DNA of 64,000 bases. Origin: Humulus lupulus (lineage: Eukaryota > Streptophyta > Magnoliopsida > Rosales > Cannabaceae). The stretch is taken from NCBI RefSeq assembly GCF_963169125.1, contig NC_084798.1, positions 203,231,481 through 203,295,480 on the forward strand. The letters are read 5' to 3'. Positions 10,520 through 21,502 of the stretch are shown here, piece after piece. The notes under the pieces were generated by a model. That model was not told where the DNA came from and did no database searches. It saw only the letters and a list, made by a program, of their open reading frames with translations. Both the position numbers and the translations under genes were made by a program. Position 1 is the first letter of the stretch. Each line of letters starts with the position of its first letter.

Positions 10520-11665
10520 TCACTGTAAGTTTCTCCAAAATCTTGACGTAAATACTGATCCTCCATCTGACGCCATAGTCTTGGGGATTCCATGCAATCG
10601 TACGATCTCTTGGATGTAGATGTCTGCATATTGATCTGCCGTGCATGAAGTTCTAACAAGCAGAAAATGAGCCGACTTGGTTAGTCTATCTATTACTATC
10701 CAAGCGGAATCATGCTGCTTGTTCGTCTTTGGTAGCCCCGTCACAAAATCCATGGCTATATCATCCCACTTCCATTCTGGTACGCTAAGCGGTTGCAATA
10801 AACCTGCAGGCCGTTGATGCTCCACTTTCACTTGCTGGCATACAAGACACTTAGATACATACTCTGCTATGTCCTTCTTCATCCCTGGCCACCAATAGAC
10901 TGCCTTGATGTCACGAGTCTTCTTGGTAGACCCTGGATGAACTGAGTACGGGGTACTGTGCGTTACTTCTAGGATTGTCTTCTTAATACTTTGATCATTT
11001 GGCACACATACCCGATCCTTATATCTCAATAAACCTTGACTGGATATTGAGAAATCTGTAGTCTTGCCTTCTCTGACTACATCCATGTGTGCTGCTAGTG
11101 TGTCCTCATGCCTCTGACCAATCCGTATGTCCTCTAGCAGATTTGATTGGATAGACAGGTTAGCCAGCTTGCCTACAACCACTTCTTTTCCGGCACTAAT
11201 AAGCTCCTGTTGTAGTGGCTTTTCTATTCCGGATAAGACTGCTAAGTTCCCATAGCTTTTCCTACTAAGCGCATCGGCAACTACGTTCGCCTTTCCTGGG
11301 TGGTCTAGGATTTCGCAGTCGTAATCCTTTACTAACTCTAACCATCTGTGCTGCCTCATGTTGAGCTCCTTCTGCGTAAAGAAGTATTTTAAACTCTTGT
11401 GGTCCGTATAAATCTCGCACCGTTCTCCGTAAAGATAATGGCGCCAGATTTTCAACGCAAAGACCACCGCTGCCAACTCCATATCGTGAGTTGGATAGCG
11501 TTGTTCATACTCCTTTAACTGACGTGAGGCGTAGGCTATCACCTTGTCATTTTGCATCAGCACGCATCCCAATCCTAGCTTTGATGCATCGCAGTAGACA
11601 ACGAACTTATCGCTGGGTGTTGGGACACTAAGTACTGGTGTTGAGCAAAGCTTATCCTTAAGCAA
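10520..11665 (-). pseudogene. RNase H and integrase N-terminal/core of Tekay-1
   Basis: A long open stretch of 381 codons. RNase H motifs come first: [18 protein letters not shown], then [26 protein letters not shown] and VADALSR. The integrase zinc module follows ([11 protein letters not shown] ... CLVCQQVK). The core starts at [13 protein letters not shown] (first Asp) and [13 protein letters not shown] (second Asp). A TGA after RNLQ (10517-10519) cuts the core before the catalytic glutamate, which lies in the next piece downstream. It is the best preserved coding part of this copy. Confidence 0.88.
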
Positions 11666-11906
11666 CTGGAAGCTTTCCTCACACTTATCCTTCCAGTTAA
11701 ACTTTTGTTGCTTCCGGGTCAGGTCGGTGAGTGGAGTGGCTATCTTAGAAAAGCCCTCTACAAACTTTCTATAATAACCTGCTTGCCCTAAGAAGCTTCT
11801 TTGGTCTTGGCCAGTCCTTCACGACCTCTACCTTTGATAGATCTACTGCAACTCCATCTTTCGATATGATGTGCCCGAGGAACGCCACTTGCGAAAGCCA
11901 AAACTC
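11666..11906 (-). pseudogene. RT-RNase H connection of Tekay-1 (frameshifted)
   Basis: RT homology continues past an in-frame TGA after YAKFKK (11907-11909): EFWLSQVAFLGHII-like residues near 11870-11900 follow, then the region is shifted between frames. The same segment is more continuous in Tekay-2 at 32186-32416. Confidence 0.65.
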
Positions 11907-13078
11907 TCATTTCTTGAACTTGGCGTAGAGTTGATGCTTCTTCAATCGCGTCGAAATCATCCTCAAATGTTCCTCGTGCCCTACTTCATCCTTGGAGTAT
12001 ACTAAGATATCGTCGATGAATACAACGATGAATTTATCTGAGTAATCCTTGAAGACCCTATTCATTAAGTCCATAAACGTGGCTGGTGCGTTAGTAAGAC
12101 CAAAAGACATAACCAAGAACTCGTAATGTCCATAACGAGTCCTAAAGGCTATCTTAGGAATATCTTCTCCCTTTACCTTGAGCTGATGATACCCGGACCG
12201 TAAATCGATCTTAGAAAATACAGTCGCGCCTCGGAGTTGATCAAACAAATCATCAATCCGAGGTAGTGGGTATTTGTTCTTAATTGTTACTTTATTCAGC
12301 TCACGGTAGTCTATGCACATGCGCATACTTCCGTCCTTCTTCTTCACGAATAGTACCGGAGCTTCCCATGGTGAATGGCTTGGCCTAATGAAACCCAAGT
12401 CTAGGAGTTCTTGTAGCTGTGTCTTTAACTCCTTGAGTTTCGTAGGTGCCATCCGGTATGGTGCCTTAGAGATAGGCTCGGTGCCTGGTACTAATTCTAT
12501 CGTGAAGTCTATCTCTCGAGTTGGCGGCAATCCTGGCAAGTCATCGGGAAATACCTCTGGAAATTCTTGTATAACTCGAACATCTCCATCCTTAAGTGGC
12601 GTCTCCCTTTCCATGTTCGTGATGCTGGCTAAGAACGCTTGACATCCTTTCTCTATCCTTTGTTGAGTTTTGAGGGATGACACTAACGGGGTGCGTAGTC
12701 CTGAAGCTTGTCCCATGAAACATAGTTTCTGGCCGTCAGGAGTATCGAATGTCACCTTCTTGCGTCTGTAGTCGATCGTTGCGCCATGCCGTGCTAGCCA
12801 ATCCATGCCTAGTATGACGTCAAAGTCTTTGATCACCAGCTCTATCAGGTCTCCTTCTAGTTCCTTGTCCTCAATCTTGATTGGTACGCCTCGTACAATT
12901 CGTGATGATAGAACTACTTTGCCCGAAGGCAACTCGGTTACAAACCTAGTTCTAAATCTTTCATTAGGTTTGTCTAGTTTTTCTATCATTCCTAACGAGA
13001 TATACGAGTATACTGCTACCAATCAAGCGATACTAGAACATATACTATCGAGGATAGGATCTGACCTGTAAATGCTTG
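11907..13078 (-). pseudogene. Protease remnant and reverse transcriptase of Tekay-1
   Basis: RT is intact across its core: [59 protein letters not shown] and the catalytic FIDDILVYS. Upstream protease residues remain ([21 protein letters not shown]). The protease active site at about 13013-13026 is destroyed: a one-base deletion turns the D-S-G motif (intact in Tekay-2) into D-W-stop. A large deletion between gag and protease is also implied by comparison with Tekay-2. Confidence 0.88.
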
Positions 13079-13103
13079 TTACTAGCATGGGTTCCTCCTT
13101 GGG

Positions 13104-13983
13104 TCAAGGCAAAGACTTTGGTCTGGAACCATCGTTTAATCCTTCTTCTTCACTAACATTCATCTGAATCCTTTCTACTTCTATTGCCGTTTCTAGAACA
13201 TTGGCATAGGTAGTGGTTCCCAGGTTTGCTAGCTTAACTCCTAATTCCATCTTTGGTCTAAGTCCTCTGACGAACTTGGTCAACCTCGTAAAGTTGGTTG
13301 GGACCAACTCTGGTGCAAACTTGGCTAATTTGTTGAACTGACGAGCATATTCTTCTACCATTAGCGATGACTGCTGAGGTGCAATACTTCTTTGTGGAAC
13401 GGCTCCACAAATCTTGTCCATATCATGGTGGTGACATCGTTAGTCTGCTGAACTAAGTCCCACCATATTCTGGCATCCTTCCTGAGTAATGACGAGACGC
13501 AGGATATGCGGTCCGTATTACTGAGGTTCATGTGCGTAAGAATGGGCTCCACATTCCTTAGCCACTCTTCTGCCTCAAAGGGGTCTATAGTCCCTTCGAA
13601 GTTTGGAGCGCGCTGCTTGCGGAACCTTTCATGCACTGACTCCATATTCGGTATTGGATGTGGCGCGTAGTTCGTCACTGGCCATCCCCCATATGGACCA
13701 ACTTGTTGGGGTGCTAGGGCCATTTGTTGTAGCTGCGGCTGCGGTTGCGGCGGAGGCTGAGGCTGAGTCTGCGCCTGTTGACGTTGTTGCTGCAAGAGTT
13801 CCTCGACTTGTTGTCGCCGTCTAGCGATTTCCGCGGTGTTTTCAGCTGACGGTGTCGGCGCGTTGCGACTAGTAGTAGCACGCACTCCTCTTCTGCGAAC
13901 TGGAGGGCATCATTGGTCGCTGGAACATCGTTGGGAGCGTTTCCGTTGGTGCGTGCAGATCTTCGGAGCGACATCTTCACCAA
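13104..13983 (-). pseudogene. gag of Tekay-1 (frameshifted, lacks zinc knuckle)
   Basis: Gag starts at an ATG about 13973 (MSLRRSARTNGN). A frameshift near 13915 moves translation to the 13361-13885 piece: an NTAEIARRRQQVEEL and Gln/Pro-rich linker, then ERFRKQRAPNFEGTIDPFEAEEWLRNVE and DARIWWDLV, typical of Ty3/gypsy gag. A second frameshift near 13400 leads to EEYARQFNKLAKFAPELV and FVRGLRPKMELGV at 13104-13370. The CCHC knuckle seen in Tekay-2 (35830-35935) is absent; gag runs almost directly into the damaged protease. Confidence 0.85.
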
Positions 13984-14508
13984 AAGTTCTAACAGTCGAG
14001 AACTTGTTAGAACTTACCCTAATAGGCTCTAAGGCAAAAACTTATTCTAAAACAAACATATCTCGGACCTAGTTATTATGACTTCTTATGAAAAATTATA
14101 TAGGTCTTTATTTATTATTAGAGTGGGTTTCTATACTTAGAAAAACAAGTCATCTTTATTTTTTTCTAAGTGTGTTTCTAATCATCCTATATGACTTAAT
14201 TCTCAGGCTCGAAACTTATCTTTGTTCCAAAGTTAACCATATTGAGGGAGGGCTGGGATCAGTAAAATCGTTCCCATTACTAAGGCTCCCTAACTCTCAA
14301 TAAGGAAACTTGGTTCATTGATTTGTATCCACCCTCACTGAACTTAGTCATTATTCATTTTATTTATTACTTATTATGATTGGGAAAATAAAATCAAACT
14401 CATACATGAAAATAAAATAACATGAAATTAATTTGGAAAAATAATTTTCACTTATTACAATCATAAAATAAAGAAATAAACAAAACAAACAATGAAAAAC
14501 TAGCTATT

Positions 14509-14976
14509 CTAAAAATCGGGATCTTCTACATCCGATCCTTCATCTAGCATATCATCATCTATCTCCTTATAATCATCGTTGTCTTGAGCCTCAAAATTTC
14601 CTCGGGGAAGATTCAAGAAGATCCTATGTTGTTGCTCATTAGTGAATTGAAACTCTAAGTCATAGGTGAACTTAAGTATGAGAGAATAATATCTTAGGGC
14701 TGCTTGTAAGTCATCATCATTATTTATATTCTCCCATATTTCTTCTAAAGTTAAAATTGCTGAAGGAAAATCTTTTAAAAGCCTAATTACTAGGACATAT
14801 TGTTCTGCAGCTCTCATCATGATTTGCTTAGACTCTTGAAGGTGACCTATCTCTTTGTGGAACAAGATCAATCTTCGAGTGATCTTTTCTAGTGCTCCTA
14901 CGGTGTTCCTTGGCTCCCTTATTCTTTTTAAAGCCTTAATGGCTCGGATATCCTCATTGCTTAAAGCTCCGTTCAT
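14509..14976 (-). CDS. Extra intact ORF between primer site and gag of Tekay-1 (155 aa)
   Basis: An uninterrupted 155-codon frame in the element's sense orientation lies about 140 nt after the primer binding site and about 530 nt before gag. I do not recognise the protein. It looks mainly helical (NEDIRAIKALKRIRE, ESKQIMMRAAEQYVLVIRLL, AALRYYSLILKFTYDLEF). It ends in a strongly acidic tail (DNDDYKEIDDDMLDEGSDVEDPDF region, about residues 132-155). No signal peptide or membrane segment is seen. A possible short intron (14983-15051) ends six bases before its ATG. Standard Tekay elements have only gag-pol; Ogre-type Tat elements are known to carry an upstream ORF1, but no similarity to that is claimed. 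It is still open although gag and pol of the same copy are broken. Confidence 0.6.
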   Translation of the reverse strand: MNGALSNEDIRAIKALKRIREPRNTVGALEKITRRLILFHKEIGHLQESKQIMMRAAEQYVLVIRLLKDFPSAILTLEEIWENINNDDDLQAALRYYSLILKFTYDLEFQFTNEQQHRIFLNLPRGNFEAQDNDDYKEIDDDMLDEGSDVEDPDF

Positions 14977-14982
14977 TCTTAA

Positions 14983-15051
14983 CTGAAAACATAAACACCA
15001 TAGGTGTTAGCTATACACATAAGTAACATAACTAGTAACTTAAACACTTAC
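14983..15051 (-). other. Possible 69-nt leader intron upstream of the extra ORF
   Basis: In sense orientation the leader reads CCGCCAA|GTAAGTG, then, 69 nt from the G, TTTATGTTTTCAG|TTAAGAATG. Both sites match plant splice consensus well, and the ATG of the 155-codon ORF follows directly. The length is at the lower limit for plant introns. Confidence 0.35.
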
Positions 15052-15116
15052 TTGGCGGTCCGATTCGGAGCTTTGAGCGTGTGTATCGAGGAGAACTTCA
15101 TGCAAAGGAACCGTTT

Positions 15117-15127
15117 CTCTGATACCA
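15117..15127 (-). other. Primer binding site of Tekay-1 (initiator tRNA-Met)
   Basis: The sense strand reads TGGTATCAGAG two bases after the 5' LTR, complementary to the 3' end of plant initiator tRNA-Met. Confidence 0.85.
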
Positions 15128-15129
15128 AC

Positions 15130-17046
15130 TGTAATGACCCACTAATCTAGACTCTTGGACCATTATCGAACTATACATACAAATTCTTACTAAAACATAC
15201 ATTTGCGAAAATACCATAATTTATTATAAACTTGTAGAAACAAAGGTTACTTTCATAAAAATAAGTAGGATATGGGTACCCATTGTCTTTAAAACAAAAA
15301 TAGCTTAAAGTAAAAAGAGTTACATAGAAAATGCGGAAAATACATCTAAAACCATAAAAACATAAACAAGACTACATCCTCGAATCGAATAACGCTCGGC
15401 CCCCTTGACTCCATTCACCATCGATACACATCCTCTAAGCGACACGAATCTTACCGCCTCTAAAACTTATTTTCCTGCACATAAAACAGAAAGGAATGAG
15501 CCTAATGCCCAGTAAGGAAAATCTAACACATAGTCATACACATAAATTTCATAATAAACGTAAAGACTTATCATAACACTTAATACATACACTTATTATA
15601 ATGGCCATTATTACTTGGGGTCCCATAGACTAAACAAGCTTATGCCCATGAGATTAGTGGGGTCCTACCAGCTAAATAGGCATATGCCCACAATCTTTTT
15701 GGGGTCTTGTTAGTCAAATAGGGCATAAGCCCAAGCCTACAAACAAACACATTTATAACATATTCATAACATATCATAACATAACACATAAGATAACATA
15801 AACCTAAACATATAGATTCTAGCCTATTTTCCTTACCAAAGTTACCGGGATATGTGGACTGAGTTGGGACTTTTGGAACACTCCTAATAACCATAATGAA
15901 CAAGAGTGAGTTGAAAGAAGAAAAGAGATGAAATGAAAAATGAATAGGAAGACTAAACCATTGAGAAATATGCTTACCACAACTTATGTGCTTAAGAACT
16001 TGGATTCCCTAACCAAAATAAGAATGAGGTTAGGGGACTGAGTAGAAGACTATGAGAAAGAAAACAACATAATACAGAAATGAACTAGAGTTTTGGTTAC
16101 CTCAAAGACTTGTAAGATCAATCTACACAACCGAAATACTATAGAACCTCACTTCCCAAAGTGTTTGATAAGCTTATGATGTTTAAGCTTATGATTTCCC
16201 GAACCCAGGTGTTTAACTCTCACACTCTCCTAACACTTGCAGCTTCTGAACTTAGAGTAAAAGGTGAATAATGGCTGGGTACTAGGTCCTATTTATAGAG
16301 TTTGGGAATGAAAGTATCTTGATTTTACATGATTAAAAAAAATGGCTTTTTAGGTGAAAATCATTTGAATAATCGTTCAGCAGAGGCTGAAGACTCGTTC
16401 AAAAGATGCTGGACTGTTGAAGGAGTTTGAATGGCTGAAGGGAAAAGAATTCAAAAGTGTTTGAAAACATGCTGGTGGAGGCGATATATCGCCCCCTATA
16501 GGCGATATATTGGCCTGGACCACTGTTCCCGAGGCGACCGTGCATCGATTCGTGTTTTCCGTATCTACGTGCTGCGATACATCGCCCCCTATAGCTACGA
16601 TATATCGGCATACGCTGAATATTTAAACACGAAATTACACAATTTTAGCTAAGTTTGAATGGGGTAAACAGCCTTGACTAAGCCCTCAACGTATTCAAAG
16701 CTGCTGACTGACCCTATAACATTCAAACTTTACTCCATATTAAATTTAATCCTCAAAAATACTTAATCCTTAATCACCATTCATAACATGTGCTTAAAAT
16801 CCTATTGGTTGATATCTAAACCTTATAGTATAATAAATATAATCCTTAATATCAGTCACATTAATCAAACCTTAGGTTAACTTAATATTCTTAAACTATA
16901 GATTAAACTTAGAAAATCTATAAGTACTACTATGAGTGTCCAAATAATTCCCGGTCTGAACCAAAAATCCACAGTAACAATGATAATACTATACATACTA
17001 TCATAATACTATCTATCTTAGCTAAGTAAAGTTCTTGAACTCTACA
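15130..17046 (-). repeat. 5' LTR of Tekay-1 (family A)
   Basis: It has the same length (1917 bp) and nearly the same sequence as 7757-9673; three substitutions were noticed (positions equivalent to 16671, 16828 and 17038). It carries the dyad module (16480-16607), TATA box (16289-16301), intron-like segment and 43 bp repeats. The open stretches seen inside the LTR are not supported as genes. Confidence 0.95.
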
Positions 17047-17051
17047 GCCAC

Positions 17052-17578
17052 CATCGCAAACACATTACTACCGCATCGTTAGACATCATTTTTTAGTAAA
17101 TTTTTAAGTTTTAGATCTGAAAAAAAATGCAATCAAAACCCAAAAAATCTTGTTCATAAGTATTCAAAATCCATAAATTAATGTACTATGTCAATCTTTC
17201 CTTCGATTTAAGTTTTGGATTGGATTTTTCGTTGTTAATTTTTTTTTAAATGAAGAAAGAGTTCAATGGTGGTAGGAGGTGGCGACATCAATGGTGGTAG
17301 GAGGTGGTGACATCAATGGTGGTGAGAGGTGGAGACGTCATTGGCGGTGGCAGCGTGTGGGAGTGGTTTGCTCTGTCGTCGTGGATAGGTGGTGGTGGTT
17401 TTGTGGTGGTAGAGAAAGTGAGGGATTGATAGAGTTTGAGAGAGAGAGAAATGAGTTAGTGGGAGGGGTATTTTTTACCAAAAAATAGTTTGTGGCATAC
17501 ATATGTAAGAATTATTAAAGTTGGCATGTTGAAAAAGACACTATATCAAGGGGCATAATTGGTCTAGTATTCTAAAAG
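17052..17578. repeat. Right array end and right inverted arm of the foldback element
   Basis: Directly after the gccac duplication the array resumes (CCACCATCGCAAACACATTA), followed from about 17080 by the inverted arm complementary to 6379-6894. The arm contains GGTGG-rich triplet repeats, a GAGAGAGAGA run and CATACATATGTAAG. The 69-codon open stretch here is a low-complexity reading of the arm, not a gene. Confidence 0.75.
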
Positions 17579-17639
17579 AAATGTAATGGGTCTCGTCACA
17601 TGTTAAAAGCTACTCCATTTACAATCATGTTGCTCATAA

Positions 17640-18238
17640 CCCTCATCCTCCAACTTGCCTCTCACTTAACTCTCTGGAACTTCTACAATAACCTCACTGA
17701 TGGTTTGTGAATTTGGGATAGAGAAAATAGTGATGATTTGTTGTTGTTTAGAATATTTGATGAGTAGTAGTAGTGGCTAGAGTAATGATGGATTACGATA
17801 TTATAGCTGATGTTGTTGAGTGGACAAGTGAAGAAATTTGGGTTTGGAGGAGTAAGGTTTATGTTTTAGAGAATATAGGATAGTAGAAAGTAGTAGAGTC
17901 TTATTAATGGTCTGTTGTTTGTAGTTACACCATTTGCTACCCATGATGGAGTATTTATAGTGGCTAGCCCACTTTACATTTGTGGGTAGAATTATTTGTT
18001 CTAGATTTTTCTAGTGTATTTGATTTACAAATACAACTTCTAGACTAATCTACACAATAAAAAGTCTAGATTATTTAAGCATATAGCTTCTAGGAAGTTC
18101 TAGACTATAGAGTATTCTAGAAAATGTATTTGAAGTTCTTCTATTCTACAAATATCTAAAAAATTCTTGAGTAAAATATTCTACAAATGTCTAGAACATT
18201 CTAGAGTATTCAAGAAATGTGTGGTAACTTCTAATACT
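17640..18238 (-). repeat. copia LTR remnant with heat-shock-element-like arrays
   Basis: In minus orientation a purine-rich AATGAGGAG (about 18238-18246) precedes a start TATTAGAAGT resembling TGTTAGAAGT-type copia LTRs. A TATA box CTATAAATAC lies at 17951-17960 and a CA-rich leader follows. Upstream of the TATA box are alternating GAA/TTC arrays at 18088-18122 and 18194-18216. The 3' end of the LTR is unclear (17640-17740). No partner LTR is in the window. Confidence 0.45.
18088..18216. promoter_or_regulatory. Putative heat-shock elements
   Basis: Positions 18194-18216 read GAA-n2-TTC-n2-GAG-n2-TTC-n2-GAA: five units at exact 5 bp spacing, four perfect. Positions 18088-18105 read TTC-n2-GGA-n2-TTC-n2-GAC, and 18115-18122 is TTCTAGAA. 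This is the binding pattern of plant heat-shock factors. The arrays lie about 130-255 bp upstream of the minus-strand TATA box. Confidence 0.55.
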
Positions 18239-18246
18239 CCTCATTG

Positions 18247-18335
18247 GTACACATTTCAGCAACTCCAATCATGTCTCGTAGTAGCTCAAACTTTCCTAAT
18301 TCGGTGGTGTCAGCGGCATGTGGCGAAGCTCCTCC
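18247..18335 (-). pseudogene. copia pol C-terminal remnant
   Basis: The minus strand encodes GKFELLRDMIGVAEMC just before the polypurine-like tract. It resembles the last residues of copia RNase H (..KFxxLRDxIGV..). Upstream (18336-18420) no further pol homology was recognised, so the fragment is short. Confidence 0.4.
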
Positions 18336-18420
18336 GATGATGAGAAGCTCTAGAGCTACTGCTACATATTGGTCGGAAGCTTTTGGGCTCCGATTCGAAT
18401 TCAATACTAATTATATCTAA

Positions 18421-20360
18421 AAATTATATAAGAAAATATGTGACCATTTGTAACATAGGTTGGTGCAAGAAGGTGGGAAGAGCATAAAGCTTTAATGGAG
18501 GAGCAACAAAAAAATAGGGACTGCTGCTGGAGGCAGTTATGACGACTGTCTTTTGGGAGTTTCCATTGGTTTTCCTCCATTCATTTCTAACTATCCTTAC
18601 CAACTAATCTCGTATTAATTTTGGGTCTCTCGGTGATGGACCCGTAGAGAGAGTTGTAGGAGATACTCAGTTTAATCGATCTGGGTTCATTGTCATCAAT
18701 ACCATTGAGGAGGTCATATACCTTGTCACCTTGAATAAATATTTTTCCAATATATTTTAATTACTGAGATTTTGTGTGAATTGTTTCTTTGTTAATGACG
18801 TGTCTTAGAAAAGGACAATGGGTGTGAATAATATTTTTTTGTCGAGGAGTGAATAAATTTTAAAGTTTTGTTATTTGGCACCTTAAGGTGTCCAACACCA
18901 CAAGAAGTGTTATTCTCTAACTGATAAGTGATACCTCATAATAATTATTAAATTAAATTGTGTGGGACCCGACATTAGATTTCAACAATAGCGATATACC
19001 ACCTCCTTATGATATTGGGCACCACTGGTACTCATTAGCAATTCTCTAAATTTGTATTAAGTACCTATTGACTTGGTCATAATTTTTTTTTGAAACAATG
19101 ATAACTTCATTGATAAATAACATAATGTCGTACAACCTAGAAAGTTTAAATATCCCCAAGAAAAAGAATGATATTTTCTAACTAAACAAGTTGTATGTCC
19201 ATTCTAAGAGCATGCGCATCTAACCGCATGAAATGACGAATCATGGATTAGGGATACTCCTAGAAATCTGGATGACAAACTTGTTATGACCTCTAACAAA
19301 GTCCCAAGGTCATTGTAAAATGTAGCTCGCTTAGCAAAAACAAATCTAGCCAAAGAATCCAATCCAGCGCCACCATCTACAGTACAAATTTTGCTTGTAT
19401 AATTGAGAATCAACCTACAAAATAAAAATATCATACAAACAAAAACAACATTAGTTAATGAAATTAATTGAATGATAAAAATTTAATGGACAAAAGAAGA
19501 AAAAACTTATCTGTGAAGTACAAGTATTGCCGATAGAATCTTTAAAGTCACACCTTCTCCTTAAATTAAAAAACAACCTAAAAAATATAAAAAATAAAAT
19601 GAAATTGATATAAGTATTAAACTTTTAAGAATGAAATAATGATAAAAAAATAATATAAACATGTTAAATAATAATAATAACAATAATTTAAAATTAAATA
19701 ATTCACCCCATAACTAACATAAAAAAAAATATTAAAACTTATCTTTTATTAGTGCTTCATACTTCAACATTGGTAATAGTCTTCAATAACTTTTAGACTC
19801 AATAAACAAGACTTAACATAACAAAACACAAAACCAAATAACTAATATAAATAATAACTTTGATAGTAACACAATAACATCAATAACAAAATATATAAGT
19901 TCTAATAGATAAGGTTTAATATTGTTTGAAATGAATATAAAATATGAAAGAACCAATTATCAGTCTATTTTAAATAATTGAAGTTAAATAAGAAATTACA
20001 TTTTAACAATAATATAATTATGAAAAACCAACTAACAATTTTTTTTTTGTCGAACTAACTAACAGTTATTCTTAAAAATCATGTTCTCAAATAATTTAAA
20101 AAAGGATAAATTAAAAATAATGAAAAAGAGTTAAAAGAAAGAGGATAATCTTTATAGCTATTTTGTTGGCAGCATCGAAGAAATGTAAAGCAAAGTACAA
20201 GAATAAGCAATGGCTTGATAAAACAAAAGAATGAAGAATAAAAAGAGAAAGGGAGAATAACAACTATCATTAATGTCAATAACATCTATGATCCTTTATA
20301 CAATGATTCATCAGAGATCTATGACTCTATGCAAAAGTAAATGGAATATTCAGATATCTC
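18421..20360. other. AT-rich spacer, possible LINE 3' end
   Basis: No gene is supported. On the minus strand 19204-19434 reads an open stretch whose end vaguely resembles a non-LTR RNase H (RFLGVSLIHDSS). It is followed by TTATTTATCAATGAAGTTATCATTGTTTC and an A-run (19082-19115), the look of a plant LINE tail. A partly palindromic block GGCACCTTAAGGTGTCC (about 18889-18905) may belong to a small MITE. The remainder is simple AT-rich sequence up to the SIRE target duplication atctc (20356-20360). Confidence 0.35.
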
Positions 20361-21487
20361 TGAAATTCTATTTTTAGTAATTACCAAATTAATTAAATCA
20401 AGTAAATTAATGAAGGTACGAAATGGTAATAAAATGTCGAAACAGATTTCAGATCTGTCGGGGAAAAATACGAACTTGTCATGACGATTACTGAACATTA
20501 TAAAAAGATAGTAAAAAAACAATAAAGAATACAACGAATTTTTACAAGATTTAAAAACCCTTTCGGATAACCTATTCCTTGGGGCCACGCCCAGAGAATA
20601 AAACCAATTAATAAAGAATTACAAGTATAAAATATTGACTTAAACAAAACAAGGCTCCCTTTTGAGATTTGTCATAAATTTGTTGTACTTCTCTTCACTA
20701 ATCTGATTCTAATTGAAACGTTCAACCACTTGAACTCCCTTCAAAGACTAGCATTGCTTGCATCCTCTCGACATAAGGCTTGTAAAAATCCTCTCCCGAA
20801 GACTATAAGAATTGTGTTCAAACTACAACATGTATTCACTCATGGATGTGGTTTAGACTCACCACAAAACAAAACACTCATTTTACTATAAAATTACGTG
20901 AATACAATGATCATTAATACAAACTATGAACTCTCACAAATATTACAATTCACTCAAACTATACACCAAAGAGTTCACTTTTTCTCAAGGCCCTAGAAGA
21001 CTATTTATAGAGTATATTTCGTGCTCAGAAAGGCATAGAAATAATCTCCTAATAAAAGCAAGAATATTTGAAGATATTTTTTATTAATGAAGATTTGCCA
21101 TTTTTCGATGATTCTGATCTGACAGATACAGATTTTGCAGGGACAGCTAATACCTTTGTCAGATCAAATTTCTCAAGATAGAAATAACAATTAATTACTT
21201 TAAAGATTGTATTTCCTGAAGTTTATTACCTTGAGCAGCACAAAAATCAAAAGACAAATATTCCATAAATGAATTTGAGTAGGCACAGAATATTTTCTTT
21301 ATAAAACCAAGATACAAATTCCCTTTATAAACATTATTGTGATAATATCAAACTAAATAAGGAATTATTTGCAAACCTTACAAATTAATTCAAGATATTA
21401 ATTTTGAAAATCACAATAATAGAAATTTAAAATTATCTTTTAGATAAAAAGATATTTCTATTAAATTTGCCAATTTTAGGATTTACA
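20361..21487 (-). repeat. 3' LTR of the SIRE-like element
   Basis: It starts TGAAATTCTATTTTTAG on the plus strand and ends GGATTTACA. A sense TATA box CTATAAATAG lies at 21001-21010. It is homologous end to end with 60022-61009 joined to 62793-62931. Confidence 0.92.
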
Positions 21488-21502
21488 ATCTCCCCCTTTG
21501 AC
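21488..21502 (-). other. Polypurine tract of the SIRE-like element
   Basis: The sense strand reads GTCAAAGGGGGAGAT directly before the LTR start TGTAAATCC, a classic SIRE polypurine tract. Confidence 0.8.

Larger units (their letters stand above)
7757..17046 (-). mobile_element. Complete Tekay-like chromovirus (Tekay-1)
   Basis: A full-length minus-strand Ty3/gypsy element with two 1917 bp LTRs, flanked by the 5 bp duplication gccac (7752-7756 and 17047-17051). It has a tRNA-Met primer site, gag, protease, RT, RNase H, integrase, a C-terminal chromodomain remnant and a polypurine tract, in gypsy order (integrase last). Only three LTR differences were noticed by eye, so insertion was recent. 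The coding region is nevertheless broken at many places. An extra ORF lies between primer site and gag. It interrupts the foldback element. Confidence 0.95.

Noticed and set aside
18889..19045. Possible MITE around GGCACCTTAAGGTGTCC and GGGCACCACTGGTAC
   Set aside because: No matching terminal inverted repeats with a target duplication could be defined.
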